From the NCBI RefSeq assembly GCF_003369835.1, contig NZ_QPMJ01000004.1, forward strand, positions 1 through 64,000: a stretch of 64,000 bases of DNA. The letters run 5' to 3'. The DNA comes from Halorussus rarus (GTDB taxonomy: Archaea; Halobacteriota; Halobacteria; Halobacteriales; Haladaptataceae). The translations under genes and the position numbers were made by a program. The notes below the pieces were generated by a model that did no database searches, was not told where the DNA came from, and saw only the letters and a program-made list of their open reading frames with translations. This document shows, piece by piece, positions 41,154 to 50,221 of the stretch (its first letter is position 1; the number at the start of each line of letters is the position of its first letter).

Positions 41154-41870
41154 GTGACCGCGGTCACAGTCTGGAACGAGTACCGCCACGAGCGCGAGGA
41201 CGAGGCGGTCCGCGAGGTCTACCCGGAGGGGATCCACGCGACCATCGCCGACTTCCTCGGTGACCGTGGGTTCGACGTCCGGACGGCGACGCTGGACGAA
41301 CCCGAGCACGGCCTGACCGAGCAGGTGCTCGACGACACCGACGTGCTGACGTGGTGGGGCCACGAGGCCCACGACGAGGTGCGCGACGAGGTGGTCGAGC
41401 GCGTGCGCGAGCGGGTGCTGTCGGGGATGGGGCTGGTCGTGCTCCACTCGGCCCACTTCTCGAAGATATTCAAGCGACTGATGGGGACGACGTGCGACCT
41501 CAAGTGGCGCGAGGAGGGCGAGACCGAGCGGCTCTGGACGGTCGAACCCGGCCACCCCATCGCGGCGGGCGTCGGGGAGTCCATCGAGGTGCCCGAGACC
41601 GAGATGTACGGCGAGCGGTTCGACGTCCCGGCACCGGACGCGCTCGTGTTCACGAGCTGGTTCGAGAGTGGCGAGGTGTTCCGGAGCGGGTGTTGCTACC
41701 GGCGCGGCGCGGGGAAGGTGTTCTACTTCCGGCCGGGCCACGAGACGTATCCGATATACCACCAGCCCGAGATCCAGACGGTCGTCGCCAACGCCGTCTC
41801 GTGGGCCGAACCTGTCGACGGTCCGAGCGCTTCGTTCGGCAAGCAGCAGGACCCGCCGGAGAAAGGGTAA
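41154..41870 (+). CDS. ThuA-like (trehalose utilization) domain protein
   Basis: A 238-residue protein with a class I glutamine-amidotransferase-like fold, ThuA family. Blocks: [108 protein letters not shown] and [31 protein letters not shown]. Members act on or bind sugars, with a role in trehalose breakdown in bacteria. The GTG at 41154 is 1 base after the MBL gene stop (TGAC-GTG), so the two are co-translated. Haloarchaeal substrate is unknown. Confidence 0.88.
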   Translation: MTAVTVWNEYRHEREDEAVREVYPEGIHATIADFLGDRGFDVRTATLDEPEHGLTEQVLDDTDVLTWWGHEAHDEVRDEVVERVRERVLSGMGLVVLHSAHFSKIFKRLMGTTCDLKWREEGETERLWTVEPGHPIAAGVGESIEVPETEMYGERFDVPAPDALVFTSWFESGEVFRSGCCYRRGAGKVFYFRPGHETYPIYHQPEIQTVVANAVSWAEPVDGPSASFGKQQDPPEKG

Positions 41871-41956
41871 GCCACCCGGTCTCGCCGGCGTCATCGGTGG
41901 TGAGAACGCGCAATCAATCCTGATATCTAGATTCGTAGGGTTGAAGGAAGGAAATC

Positions 41957-41992
41957 ATTTATTAGGTCACCGTGACTCCGGGCAGACAGAAG
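41957..41992 (+). promoter_or_regulatory. Promoter deciding the start of the histidine kinase
   Basis: A CATTTATTAGG box centred near 41961 would start transcription near 41987. That lies after the in-frame GTG at 41972 and just before the ATG at 41993, so the ATG is the better start. Confidence 0.5.
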
Positions 41993-43717
41993 ATGCCGGA
42001 GGCCCACCCCCGCGTCCTGCACGTCGAGGACAACGACTTCTTCGCCAGAGTCACGGCCGAGATACTGGCGGAGGAGTACGGCATCGACGTGTGCCGGGTG
42101 GAGCACGCCGACGCGGCGCTCGGGCGACTCGAGACCGAGCAGTTCGACTGCATCGTCAGCGACTACGAGATGCCGGGGCTGGACGGACTGGAGTTCCTGG
42201 ACGCCGTCCGGGAGACCGATCCCGACGTCCCGTTCATCCTGCTGACCGGCGGCGGGAGCGAGCGGGTCGCGAGCAGGGCCATCTCGGCCGGCGTCACCGA
42301 CTACCTCCGGAAGAGCGAGGGGAAAGAGCAGTTCGCGGTGCTGGCCAACCGCATCGAGAACGCCGTCTCGCGGCGGCGCGCCGAGCGCCGCGCGGAGCGA
42401 CAGATCGAGGTCAACGACCTCATCTGGGACGTGAGCCAGTCGATGCTCCGGGCCTCGTCGCGGGAGGACATCGAGGGGCGCGTCTGCGACCGGCTCGCCG
42501 ACTCGGACCCGTACGTGCTGGCGTGGGTGGGTAACGTGGACGAGGAGACGGCGGCCATCCGGCCCGAGGCGACTGCCGGCATCGAGCAGCGCCACCTCGA
42601 CGATATCATCTACGAGGCCGAGCGGGGGACCGACGACCCGCTTCCGGTCCAGCGGGCGGTCCAGACCGGAACCGTGCAGGTCGCACGGCGGAGGGACCTC
42701 GAAGACAGACTCGACGACGAGTTCGAACTGCCAGCCGAGCGGTTCGCGCTCGCCGCCGTCCCGCTCGTCTACCGCGGCCGGTCGTACGGCGTGTTGAGCG
42801 TCTGGTCGGACGACCGGTACGCGTTCGACGAGACCGAGCGCCGGGTCCTCTCGAAGTTCGGCAACACCCTCGCCTACGCCATCGACTCGGTCCAGACGCG
42901 CAAGGAGCTCGTCCGCCGCGAGCAGCGCCTCCAGGTGTTCAACCGCGTCCTCCGACACAACCTCCGCAACGACCTCAACGTCGTCCTGGGACGGGCCGAG
43001 AACATCGCCGAGCAGTACCCGCAGGCGGCGTGCGAGGCCGACATCATCCGGCAGAAGGCGGGCGAGCTCATCGAGATCAGCGAGAAGGCCCGCGAAGTCG
43101 GCAAGACCCTCGACGGCGGGGACCGGACGACCAAGCGCGTCGACGTGACCGACTGCGTCGAGCGGACCTGCGAGGAGTTCCGGCAGACGTACCCCGACGC
43201 AGACATCGCAACCGAGACGCCCGCATCGATCACGGTGTACGCCGACAAGACGCTGGAGGCTGCGATCAGCGAGGTCCTCGAGAACGCCATCGAACACGGG
43301 GGCGAGGAGTCGTCGGTGACAGTCGCGGTATCGGCCTACGACGAGGAGTGGGTGGAGGTGACCGTCCTCGACGACGGGCCCGGCATCCCCGAGGAGGAGC
43401 GCGACGTCCTCACCGAGGGCGAGGAGACCGCGCTCCACCACGGCAGCGGGCTCGGGCTCTGGCTGTCGAACTGGATCGTCGGCAAGTTCGGCGGGGAACT
43501 CACCTTCGACGACTATCGGACGAACGGCGGGGCGGTCACGCTCCGACTCCAGCGCGCGGTCGCGGACCGTTCGGTAGGGGAAGACGACTTCGAGCGGGAG
43601 GACGATTTCGAGCGAGAGGACGGGGTCGAGCGGAAGGACGACTTTGATCGGGAGGGAGGTTCCGGGCCGGGTGACGGCTCCGAACAGGGGAACGTCTCCG
43701 GCGTCGAACAGCGGTAA
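41993..43717 (+). CDS. Receiver-GAF sensor histidine kinase
   Basis: A 574-residue cytosolic hybrid-type sensor. An N-terminal receiver domain has the phospho-acceptor D57 (CIVSDYEMPGLDG). A GAF domain covers about residues 140-300 (WDVSQSMLRASSREDIEGRVCD...AAVPLVYRGRSYGVLSVWSDD). The H-box is RVLRHNLRNDLNVVLG (H322), the N-box is LENAIEHG, G1 is DDGPGIPEEE and G2 is HGSGLGLWLS. The tail after about 530 is a run of acidic DDFERE-type repeats. No membrane helix is seen. The ATG at 41993 is chosen from promoter spacing. The GAF ligand and the response target are unknown; no separate regulator gene is adjacent. Confidence 0.9.
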   Translation: MPEAHPRVLHVEDNDFFARVTAEILAEEYGIDVCRVEHADAALGRLETEQFDCIVSDYEMPGLDGLEFLDAVRETDPDVPFILLTGGGSERVASRAISAGVTDYLRKSEGKEQFAVLANRIENAVSRRRAERRAERQIEVNDLIWDVSQSMLRASSREDIEGRVCDRLADSDPYVLAWVGNVDEETAAIRPEATAGIEQRHLDDIIYEAERGTDDPLPVQRAVQTGTVQVARRRDLEDRLDDEFELPAERFALAAVPLVYRGRSYGVLSVWSDDRYAFDETERRVLSKFGNTLAYAIDSVQTRKELVRREQRLQVFNRVLRHNLRNDLNVVLGRAENIAEQYPQAACEADIIRQKAGELIEISEKAREVGKTLDGGDRTTKRVDVTDCVERTCEEFRQTYPDADIATETPASITVYADKTLEAAISEVLENAIEHGGEESSVTVAVSAYDEEWVEVTVLDDGPGIPEEERDVLTEGEETALHHGSGLGLWLSNWIVGKFGGELTFDDYRTNGGAVTLRLQRAVADRSVGEDDFEREDDFEREDGVERKDDFDREGGSGPGDGSEQGNVSGVEQR

Positions 43718-43833
43718 CCTCGCAGTCGATACTCGGAAGTCGAGTCGGCCGTAGCGCGACGCTGTGTGCAGGGAAAACCGTCCGTTCGCTTAAATAACAA
43801 CTAAGTGCGAGCGACCCGATTATTACTGACATA

Positions 43834-44700
43834 ATGAGTGCGAAAACGACCGGGCTCGTCGAGCGGTTCCGGCAGCGGGAGTACACCGGCGAGAACAGGT
43901 GCACGCCCTGCACCGCCGTCAACGTCGGCATCGCGGCGGTCGGGAGCGGACTCGTTTCGGCCGCCGTCCGACCGCTGGCCGGCGGGGCGGCGTTCGGGCT
44001 GTCGCTCGGGATCATCTACCTCCGAGGGTACCTCGTCCCCGGAACGCCGACACTGACAAAGCGGTATCTCCCCGACCGAGTGCTGGCGAAGTTCGACAAA
44101 CTGGAGGACAAGAGGGTCGGAGCCGACGAGAACGGAATTTCCGAGGAGCACGGAATGGTCGACGACCGGACGGACGCCGGCGCGAACGCGGAGGAGCGCG
44201 AGCCCGAAGCGGTCCTGGCCGACGCGGGAGCGGTCGAACCCTGCGCGGAGGTCGACGACCTCTGCCTCGCCGAGGAGTTCCGCGAGGCGTGGGACGACGC
44301 CATGGACTCGATAGCGACCGACGGGACCGAGACGGACGACCTGGCACGAATTCTCGACCTGGAGGCCCAGAACCTCTCCGTCGAGGAGTACGACGGCGCG
44401 CTGGTCGCTCGGTACGACGGGCGGCGCCTCGGCCAGTGGGCGTCGCGCGCGGCGCTGGTCGCCGACCTCGCGGCCGCGGAACTACTCGAGGAGCGCTACG
44501 ACGACTGGGACGACCTCCCGGTCACGAACCAGAGCCGCGTCCTGAGCGGCCTCCGGGTGTTCCTCGACGAGTGTCCGGACTGCGGCGGCGACGTCACCGT
44601 CGAGCAGGAGACCGTCGAGTCCTGCTGTCGCACGATGGACGTGGTAGCGGTCAGCTGTTCGGCCTGTGACGCCCGGATTCTCGAGGTCGAGCAGGAGTAA
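43834..44700 (+). CDS. Haloarchaeal membrane/zinc-ribbon protein, hypothetical
   Basis: A 288-residue protein. The N-terminus (GENRCTPCTAVNVGIAAVGSGL...GGAAFGLSLGIIYLRGYLVPGTPTLTKRYLPDRVLAKFDK) has a CxxC pair and one or two membrane helices. A long acidic middle follows. The C-terminus is a four-Cys zinc-ribbon-like unit: CPDC, CC and CSAC over about 40 residues. I recognise the pattern as a conserved haloarchaeal type, not a named enzyme. It is the gene nearest the left side of the origin region. The ATG at 43834 follows AT-rich promoter sequence (GCTTAAATAA near 43788). Confidence 0.65.
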   Translation: MSAKTTGLVERFRQREYTGENRCTPCTAVNVGIAAVGSGLVSAAVRPLAGGAAFGLSLGIIYLRGYLVPGTPTLTKRYLPDRVLAKFDKLEDKRVGADENGISEEHGMVDDRTDAGANAEEREPEAVLADAGAVEPCAEVDDLCLAEEFREAWDDAMDSIATDGTETDDLARILDLEAQNLSVEEYDGALVARYDGRRLGQWASRAALVADLAAAELLEERYDDWDDLPVTNQSRVLSGLRVFLDECPDCGGDVTVEQETVESCCRTMDVVAVSCSACDARILEVEQE

Positions 44701-44848
44701 CTGCGTGGCCACACTCGGGGGTCGTCCTCGACGAGCACGTACTTATACGGCATGCTCCGATGCGACGAACTCCGAAGCGGCCGTATCTTGACCTCGTCGC
44801 GTGACGCGACGGACCGACGCCGAGACCTGTCTCGTCGTTTCCGGTCGC

Positions 44849-45217
44849 TACCCCCGCGGTTTCCGCTGTCTACCGTCGAGAAACCCCGGGAAAGGTACAA
44901 TGGTCATCGTGGTCGTGGAAAGGGAGGTGGTACGGCAGTCATCGGGTTCGTGGAAAGTAAGATGGTACGACAGTCATCGTGCTCGCTGACGGTGAGGTGG
45001 CACTGTCGCTACTCGTGGAAATCGACGCGACTCCGGCGTTTCCGCTGTCCGTCGACGGAGGTCCACGGATGGGTACACCGGCGTTTCCGCTGAATCGACA
45101 CCGAAGTTTCTGCCGTTCCGGTTTCGAGGGCCGGCCGCGGAACACCGGGATTTCCGCTGTTTTCCCTCGGAGTGTCCGTCTCCGTCGACGACTCTCCGAC
45201 CCCGCAGTTTCCGCTGT
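44849..45217 (-). repeat. ORB array A, minus-oriented boxes
   Basis: Cores (minus-strand ACAGCGGAAA or close) lie at 44860-44869, 45039-45048, 45084-45092, 45151-45160 and 45208-45217. A weaker box is at about 45101-45118. The boxes are followed on the minus strand by G-rich ends such as CCGCGGGGGT and CTGCGGGGT, as in the archaeal origin recognition box, whose known consensus contains a GGAAAC core and a G-string. Confidence 0.78.
44894..44998 (+). repeat. 35-base tandem repeats
   Basis: Three imperfect copies start with GGTAC at 44894, 44929 and 44964, each with TCATCG and, in two copies, TCGTGGAAAG. A decayed fourth begins at 44999. The exact 35-base spacing marks an iteron-like unit beside the ORB array. 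Confidence 0.65.
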
Positions 45218-45336
45218 TATCCGTATGGTGAACGGCTCTGAAATCCAAAAACGACCGTTGTACTATCATAAACTCGGGTGGAATTCGCCGGAATGAGATA
45301 CGAGTCTCCGTAAATGTTACGCACGGTCAGGTGCAG
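45218..45336. other. AT-richer core between inverted ORBs (array A)
   Basis: About 120 bases of AT-enriched DNA bounded by minus-oriented boxes to the left and plus-oriented boxes to the right. This is the layout expected of a duplex-unwinding element. Confidence 0.5.
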
Positions 45337-45457
45337 ACAGCGGAAACGACGGGGTCGGATCGCGGGGTACTCGAGGCGGACGGCGTCGGACGACAGCGGA
45401 AATAGTGGGGTTGGTGAGGGCAGGGCCGGCGGCTCGGACAGCGGAAACTGCGGAGTA
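45337..45457 (+). repeat. ORB array A, plus-oriented boxes
   Basis: ACAGCGGAAA cores lie at 45337-45346, 45393-45402 and 45438-45447, followed by CGACGGGGTCGG, TAGTGGGGTTGG and CTGCGGAGT. A degraded box lies near 45524-45540. They mirror the minus-oriented set to the left. Confidence 0.78.
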
Positions 45458-45585
45458 ACTGAAACGGTGGGATGATTGGAGCTTCGAGGTGAGTAGAGAC
45501 GAGGTGACAGGGACCGAGGCTGAACAGCGGAACGGATTCCGGACTGTCAGAACTCCCGGCGGAGATGAGGGTCGGAGGTCGACGC

Positions 45586-46827
45586 TCAGTTCTCCGCGTC
45601 CTCGAAGGTAGTCTGGTAGTACGGCCGGATGCTCTCGTGGACGCCGGCGAACTCGATGGTGTCTTCGAGCGCGGTGACGACGAGCTGGAGGTCCTGCTTC
45701 AGGGCGTGTTTCCGGTACTTGCCGCCCGACATGCCCTCGTTCTTCTCGGTCGAGGAGATGACCCCGAGCATCGCGAGGTCCGCGAGGTGGTCGCGCATCC
45801 GGCGACTCGTCAACGGTTCGGTGCCGACGTGGTTGCAGAGCTGCTCGTAGCGCGGGCGGATGTCCCGCGAGCGCGCGGGCGTCTCGTCCTCGGCCTCGAG
45901 CGAGGTGAGCGCGTAGAGCACCAGGCGGGCGTGTTCGGTCAGGTCGGCGACGCCCTCCATGATCCGGTCGCGCTCGAGCTTCTCGCGGGCCTCCTGGACG
46001 TGCTCGTCGGTGACCTGCTCGACCGCCTCCTTGCGCGCCAGGTCGCCGGCCTCGAGCAGGAGGTCGAGCGCCTGCCGGGCGTCTCCGGCGTCCTGAGCCC
46101 CGTAGGCGGCGCAGAGCGGGATCACGTCATCGGCGAGGGCACCCTCGTGGAACGCCACCTGCTCGCGCTGGCTGAGCACCTTCTGGAGCTCGGTCGCGTC
46201 GTACGGGGGGAAGGAGACCTCCTTCTCGCAGAGCGAGGAGCGCACTTTGGCGGAGAGCGAGTCGCGGAACGAGAGGTCGTTGGAGATGCCGACCAGGCCG
46301 ATCTTGGCGTGTTCGAGGTAGCCGTTGCTCCGAGCGCGGGGAATCTGGTAGAGGATGGAGTTGTCGTTGATGTGGTCGACCTCGTCGAGGACCACGATGA
46401 CGGTGCCGCCGACCTGGTCGAGTTCCTCCCAGAGGAAGCTGTAGACCTGCGCCTGCGGGTAGCCCGTGTTGCTGATCTGCTCGGACGGGTCCCGGAGGGT
46501 GTTGACGAGTCGGACGGCGACCTGGTAGCTGGAGTTGAGCCCGTCGCAGTTGATCTCGATGACGTTGAGCGAGATGTCGTCGTACTTCGCGGCGTCGTTC
46601 TGGAGCCGGTTGAGCAGGAAGCGGGTGGCCGCGGTCTTACCGACGCCGCTCTTCCCGTAGAGGAAGATGTTCGACGGGGCCTCCCCGTTGATGATTGGTT
46701 GGAGTGCGGCGTGGTACTCCTCCAGCTCCTCGTCGCGGCCCACCAGGTTGTCGGGAGTGTACTCCTCCAGCAGCGCGTCCCGGTTCTTGTAGAGGGAGTT
46801 GTCCCGATCGAAGCTGAACGACGACAT
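45586..46827 (-). CDS. orc1: Orc1/Cdc6 replication initiator
   Basis: A 413-residue AAA+ initiator that binds ORBs and loads the MCM helicase. Walker A is GKSGVGKT (58-65), Walker B is VVLDEVD (145-151), sensor 1 is SND (182-184), and sensor 2 is GDARQ (248-252). The winged-helix DNA-binding domain follows from about residue 300 (LTSRRMRDHLADLAMLGVISST). The family N-terminus (LLEEYTPDNLVGRDEELEEY) supports the ATG at 46827. A CTTTATATCC box about 29 bases upstream gives a leaderless mRNA. ORB arrays lie on both sides of the gene, the usual setting of an active origin. Haloarchaea carry several paralogues; which one this is cannot be told. Confidence 0.96.
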   Translation of the reverse strand: MSSFSFDRDNSLYKNRDALLEEYTPDNLVGRDEELEEYHAALQPIINGEAPSNIFLYGKSGVGKTAATRFLLNRLQNDAAKYDDISLNVIEINCDGLNSSYQVAVRLVNTLRDPSEQISNTGYPQAQVYSFLWEELDQVGGTVIVVLDEVDHINDNSILYQIPRARSNGYLEHAKIGLVGISNDLSFRDSLSAKVRSSLCEKEVSFPPYDATELQKVLSQREQVAFHEGALADDVIPLCAAYGAQDAGDARQALDLLLEAGDLARKEAVEQVTDEHVQEAREKLERDRIMEGVADLTEHARLVLYALTSLEAEDETPARSRDIRPRYEQLCNHVGTEPLTSRRMRDHLADLAMLGVISSTEKNEGMSGGKYRKHALKQDLQLVVTALEDTIEFAGVHESIRPYYQTTFEDAEN

Positions 46828-46847
46828 GAACGGTCCTTGAACGGATG

Positions 46848-46865
46848 GGGATATAAAGGCTCGTG
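46848..46865 (-). promoter_or_regulatory. orc1 promoter
   Basis: GCCTTTATATCCCC on the minus strand, centred near 46856, lies about 29 bases before the orc1 ATG. The nearest ORB-like sequence is at 46938, so initiator binding could influence this promoter. Confidence 0.6.
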
Positions 46866-46925
46866 GTAAGCGGCGCGTCCGCTGTTTCTTCTGTCCCCAA
46901 GCCTTATCACTCGTGGCGGTTTCTC

Positions 46926-46990
46926 GGGGGAGTGTCGTTTCCTCTGTCCGTCAATACTTAAAGACACACCCACCCCACCGTTTCCGGAGC
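46926..46990 (-). repeat. ORB array B, minus-oriented boxes
   Basis: Two boxes read on the minus strand as ACAGAGGAAACGACACTCCC (46938-46947 core) and CCGGAAACGGTGGGGTGGGTG (46964-46986). They face away from the orc1 gene and mirror the plus-oriented boxes to the right. Confidence 0.65.
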
Positions 46991-47347
46991 TTTTGTCGTA
47001 GGGGTGAGCCAGATTGGAGTTATCTTATGAAAGGGAAACACTTATTTAGATTCATCTGCAACCATACCCGTATTCCAACTCACCTAAATAGACTACGAGG
47101 TGAGAGAATGGCTTCTAGGTTTTGGTAACGGTCTCAGAATTGAGAGAGCAAGATTGAGAGAGCAAGAGAGAAGGAGAATGAATCAGCTTTCGATTTCTAT
47201 CTCACTTTACCTCCGATTCATTTCCGGTAGTAGGAGATGTGCACCCTCGACGACTGTTATTCCTACAGGCTCCCTCGAGTTTCTCCCAGACAAGGTGACA
47301 CCTCCGCCGATATGATCGCCTCACGACTACCGTCCCTTTCGACGAAA
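46991..47347. other. AT-rich core of origin B (likely unwinding element)
   Basis: About 350 bases of AT-rich DNA, the most AT-rich stretch in the window, between inverted ORBs. It contains a perfect 14-base tandem repeat ATTGAGAGAGCAAG (47139-47166). Confidence 0.65.
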
Positions 47348-48028
47348 ACAGCGGAAACGATGGGGTGGGTGTCCCCGTTCGACCCGCTCCTCTCTTCGGC
47401 GAGGACAACGGAAACGATGGGGTGGGTGTGACAGGTTCTCTTTCGTCTCCCGTCGGGCAGTCCCGGGCCGTTTCTGTAGAGCCTCTCCCAACCGTCCGCC
47501 AGGCTTCGGCGGAAACAACCGCAGTCGTTTGTCGATAGAGACGCTACGTCTATGGAGAGAGACGCTAAGGCAGGAAATCGGAACAATACCGAACTGCGAT
47601 GCGCCTGCCGGAAACGACGTGCGCAACCTCGGAACACAGCGGAGAACAGCGGAAACCGTGGTGTTGCGACGAGCAGAGCGAGTCCGTGGTATCCCGTATC
47701 GGCCGACTCTGCTCTCGCCGTTGCGTTCGACCGAATCCCCGTCCCCTAGTCATCTACCTGTCTTTCCTTTCAGTTGGTCACGTTGCAGACCAACCTTACA
47801 GATAATCGACGTTCGACTACATGCCACTCTCTTAATCGAACGCCTGACCGTCTTGATTACCGTACCGCCGCTTCCGGCGGATTCGCGAAACAGCGGAAAC
47901 GATGGGGTAGCCCGACGAATCCGAATTCGGGCCGACGAACTCCGGTGCACCAGCCAACGGGAATTTCGCCAACCGGGCCTCGTTGGGGCTATTCGCTCCT
48001 CTCCAAACAGCGGAAACGGCGGGGTTGG
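47348..48028 (+). repeat. ORB array B, plus-oriented boxes
   Basis: Cores are at 47348-47357, 47405-47414 (ACAACGGAAA variant), 47646-47655, 47890-47899 and 48007-48016, with a weaker one near 47505. The first two share the long end GAAACGATGGGGTGGGTG; 47890 has GATGGGGTAG and 48007 has GGCGGGGTTGG. Orientation is opposite to the boxes at 46926-46990. Confidence 0.78.
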
Positions 48029-48410
48029 GTGGAAGGGGGATCCGACTCGGCTGTCCTGGTCGTCATCGTACGAACCATCATCGGCACGGCCCGGCCGGGT
48101 TCGAGGTTGGCGATTCGATTCCGTTCTCGCCGCCGGTCGTCCGTCCAGCATTATCTCCTCGTGGGTACACTCGCCGCCCCGATCAGTTCCACCGTCACTG
48201 CCTCGTCGGGTTCGGTTTCGGTGATGAGAGACCGCATCGGTTCTTCGTGGGAGCGGCCCTGTCGGTCGCCGATGCCCCCGATGACGTCCCCTGCGCAACG
48301 GTCCACGAGACGTTAGACTTTGAGACGGGAGAGGTGGTCCGGAGGTTGTGATAGGAGGGCGGTACTCGCCGTTCGCCACGAAATCCGGCACTCACACCGG
48401 CCGACGGGAT

Positions 48411-49994
48411 TCACACCACTGCCGGCAATATCGTCACCGCCAGCACCAGCAGAATGCCGGTCGTCACGATCACGAACACCGCGTCCAGCACCGACCCGGC
48501 CCGGAGCATCTGGCCGCGCGTCACCTCGCCTGTCCCGAAGACGATGGCGTTGGGGGGCGTCGCGACCGGAAGCGCGAACCCGTAGCTCGCGGCCACCGCG
48601 CTCGCGACCGGGAGCAGCACGGCGGCCTCGACGCCAGCACCGCCGATACCGATGAATCCGCCGCCGCCCGAACCACCGCCACCGCCGACGGTCCCGAACT
48701 CCCGACCGACCTCGATCAACACCGGCGCGAGGACGGCCGCGGTCGCGGTGTTCGACGCGAGTTCGCTCAGGGCCACCGTCAGCGCGACGAGCGCGACAAG
48801 GAGGACCGCCAGCGGCGCGTCCCCGAGCGCGACCAGCACTCGACCGGCCAGCCACTCGGTCGCGCCGGTGTCAGAGAGCGCGTCCGCGAGGGTGAGTCCC
48901 CCGCCGAACAGCAGCAGCGTCCCCCAGTCGATGCCCTCGACGTCCTCCCATTCGACGCCCTCGGCGAGGAAGAGGACCGGAATCGCCGCGAGGCCGACCA
49001 CGACGAAGTAGAGCAGACCCTGATACCCCGGCTCGCCGCCCGCGGCGACTCCCTCGCCGAGGACCCACGCGCCCTCGCCGCCGAACAGCGTCGTCTGCCA
49101 CTCCGGTGGCAGGAGCTCGGCGAAGACGAACTCCAGCCCGCCCAGCAGCCAGAGGATAGCGACCGCGACGAAGACGACGGCGACGCGCCTGGCCGGCCGG
49201 TCGAGCGGTCCCGACGCGGCCGACGACCGGCGCGCACTGGCCCGGGCGCCCGAGACGTCGACCGGCTCCGGCGGGTAGAGCCGGACGAGCAGGTACCACG
49301 CCAGCGGGAGGGTCGCCGCGACCGTCGGCAGACCGACGGCCAGCCAGTCGGCGAAGCTCACCTCGTAGCCGGCGTCGGCGAGCTGGGCCACGACGATGGC
49401 GTTCGGCGGCGTCCCGATGAGGGTGCCGATGCCGCCGATGCTGCCCGCGTAGGCCACGCCCAGCAGGGTCGCCGCGTGGAGGTTCTCGACCGACCGGTCG
49501 GCCGCGGCGTCGATCTGGCGGACGACCCCGACCGCGATGGGTGCCATCAGCGCCACCGTCGCGGTGTTCGAGATCAGCATCGAGAGCACCGCCGTGGCCA
49601 CCATCACCCCGAGCACCACCCGACGGGGCGTCGTCCCCACGCGGCCGAGCAACCGGAGCGCGACGCGCCGGTCGAGCCCGTGCTTCTGGAGCGCGGCCGC
49701 GAGGACGAACGTCGAGAGGAACAGGAAGACGATGGGGTCGGCGAACCCGGTCAGCGCTTGCGAGAGCGTCGGATAGACCCCCAACACCACCAGCCAGAAC
49801 GGCACCGTCAGCGCGGTCACCGCCAGCGGGAACGCGCCCGTAATCCAGAGCCCCGCGGCGAACGTCGCCGTCGCGAGCGCGCGCTGGCCCGCGACGGGCA
49901 GTCCTGCGGGAGTCGGGAGAGCAGCCACGGCGAGCGTCGCGACTGTCACGCCGAGGACGACCAGCCAACTTTCGGGGCGTGGGACCTTCCTCAT
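48411..49994 (-). CDS. SLC13/DASS family permease
   Basis: A 527-residue anion symporter of the divalent-anion:Na+ symporter (ArsB/NhaD-like) superfamily. About 11-13 helices are visible. The repeated SNT and TPPN motifs that bind the carboxylate and Na+ appear as MLISNTATVALMAPIA with GTLIGTPPNAIVVAQLAD, and ELASNTATAAVLAPVLIEVG with GFALPVATPPNAIVFGTGEV. It would import dicarboxylates, sulfate or a similar anion. A Gly-rich loop (GTVGGGGGSGGGGFIG) lies between them. The ATG at 49994 starts just before the first helix; an in-frame start 19 codons upstream is less likely. It is divergent from the SHOCT gene. Confidence 0.9.
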   Translation of the reverse strand: MRKVPRPESWLVVLGVTVATLAVAALPTPAGLPVAGQRALATATFAAGLWITGAFPLAVTALTVPFWLVVLGVYPTLSQALTGFADPIVFLFLSTFVLAAALQKHGLDRRVALRLLGRVGTTPRRVVLGVMVATAVLSMLISNTATVALMAPIAVGVVRQIDAAADRSVENLHAATLLGVAYAGSIGGIGTLIGTPPNAIVVAQLADAGYEVSFADWLAVGLPTVAATLPLAWYLLVRLYPPEPVDVSGARASARRSSAASGPLDRPARRVAVVFVAVAILWLLGGLEFVFAELLPPEWQTTLFGGEGAWVLGEGVAAGGEPGYQGLLYFVVVGLAAIPVLFLAEGVEWEDVEGIDWGTLLLFGGGLTLADALSDTGATEWLAGRVLVALGDAPLAVLLVALVALTVALSELASNTATAAVLAPVLIEVGREFGTVGGGGGSGGGGFIGIGGAGVEAAVLLPVASAVAASYGFALPVATPPNAIVFGTGEVTRGQMLRAGSVLDAVFVIVTTGILLVLAVTILPAVV

Positions 49995-50221
49995 GATTCT
50001 TGCGCGGAGCGCCGACGAGGGTGAACTCGCCCAGAGTTGGACCGAACTCAAGTAATACCTTCCGGGTGACAGTTCCGAACGCGAGGGGCCGGACCTCCGC
50101 CAAGCGGGTTTGGTTTAGGTGCGAGGTTTCGATCCCCGGTCAAGTGGCCGAACCCGGCGTTGTTCGGAAACACCACAGCACCACACACAACGTTTTGACC
50201 TTCCGGATCGTCTTGTCTGGT

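Larger units (their letters stand above)
44701..45585. other. Non-coding region with left ORB array
   Basis: No gene is supported. It holds 35-base tandem repeats (44894-44998) and at least eight ACAGCGGAAA-type boxes in two inverted sets around an AT-richer core (45218-45336). It lies downstream of orc1. Confidence 0.8.
46828..48410. other. Non-coding origin region upstream of orc1
   Basis: About 1.6 kb without a supported protein gene. Up to 48030 it holds ORB array B and its AT-rich core. From 48030 to 48410 I see no clear function; a 51-codon minus-strand frame (48151-48306, GTG start) has haloarchaeal-like composition but no other support. Confidence 0.75.

Noticed and set aside
44894-44998. 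35-base repeats as a short CRISPR
   Set aside because: Copies are directly adjacent with no unique spacers.
44849-48028. Repeated ACAGCGGAAA boxes as a CRISPR array
   Set aside because: Spacing is irregular, boxes occur in both orientations, units are too short, and no cas gene is near. The setting beside orc1 fits ORBs.
47529-48224. Plus-strand frames of up to 230 codons in the origin region
   Set aside because: They run through the ORBs, are Arg/Ser-rich instead of acidic, and differ in composition from real genes here.
48151-48306. 51-codon minus-strand frame near the SLC13 gene end
   Set aside because: Acidic composition is suggestive but there is no clear promoter, and a plus-strand frame over the same DNA looks equally plausible. 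Noted in the region entry only.
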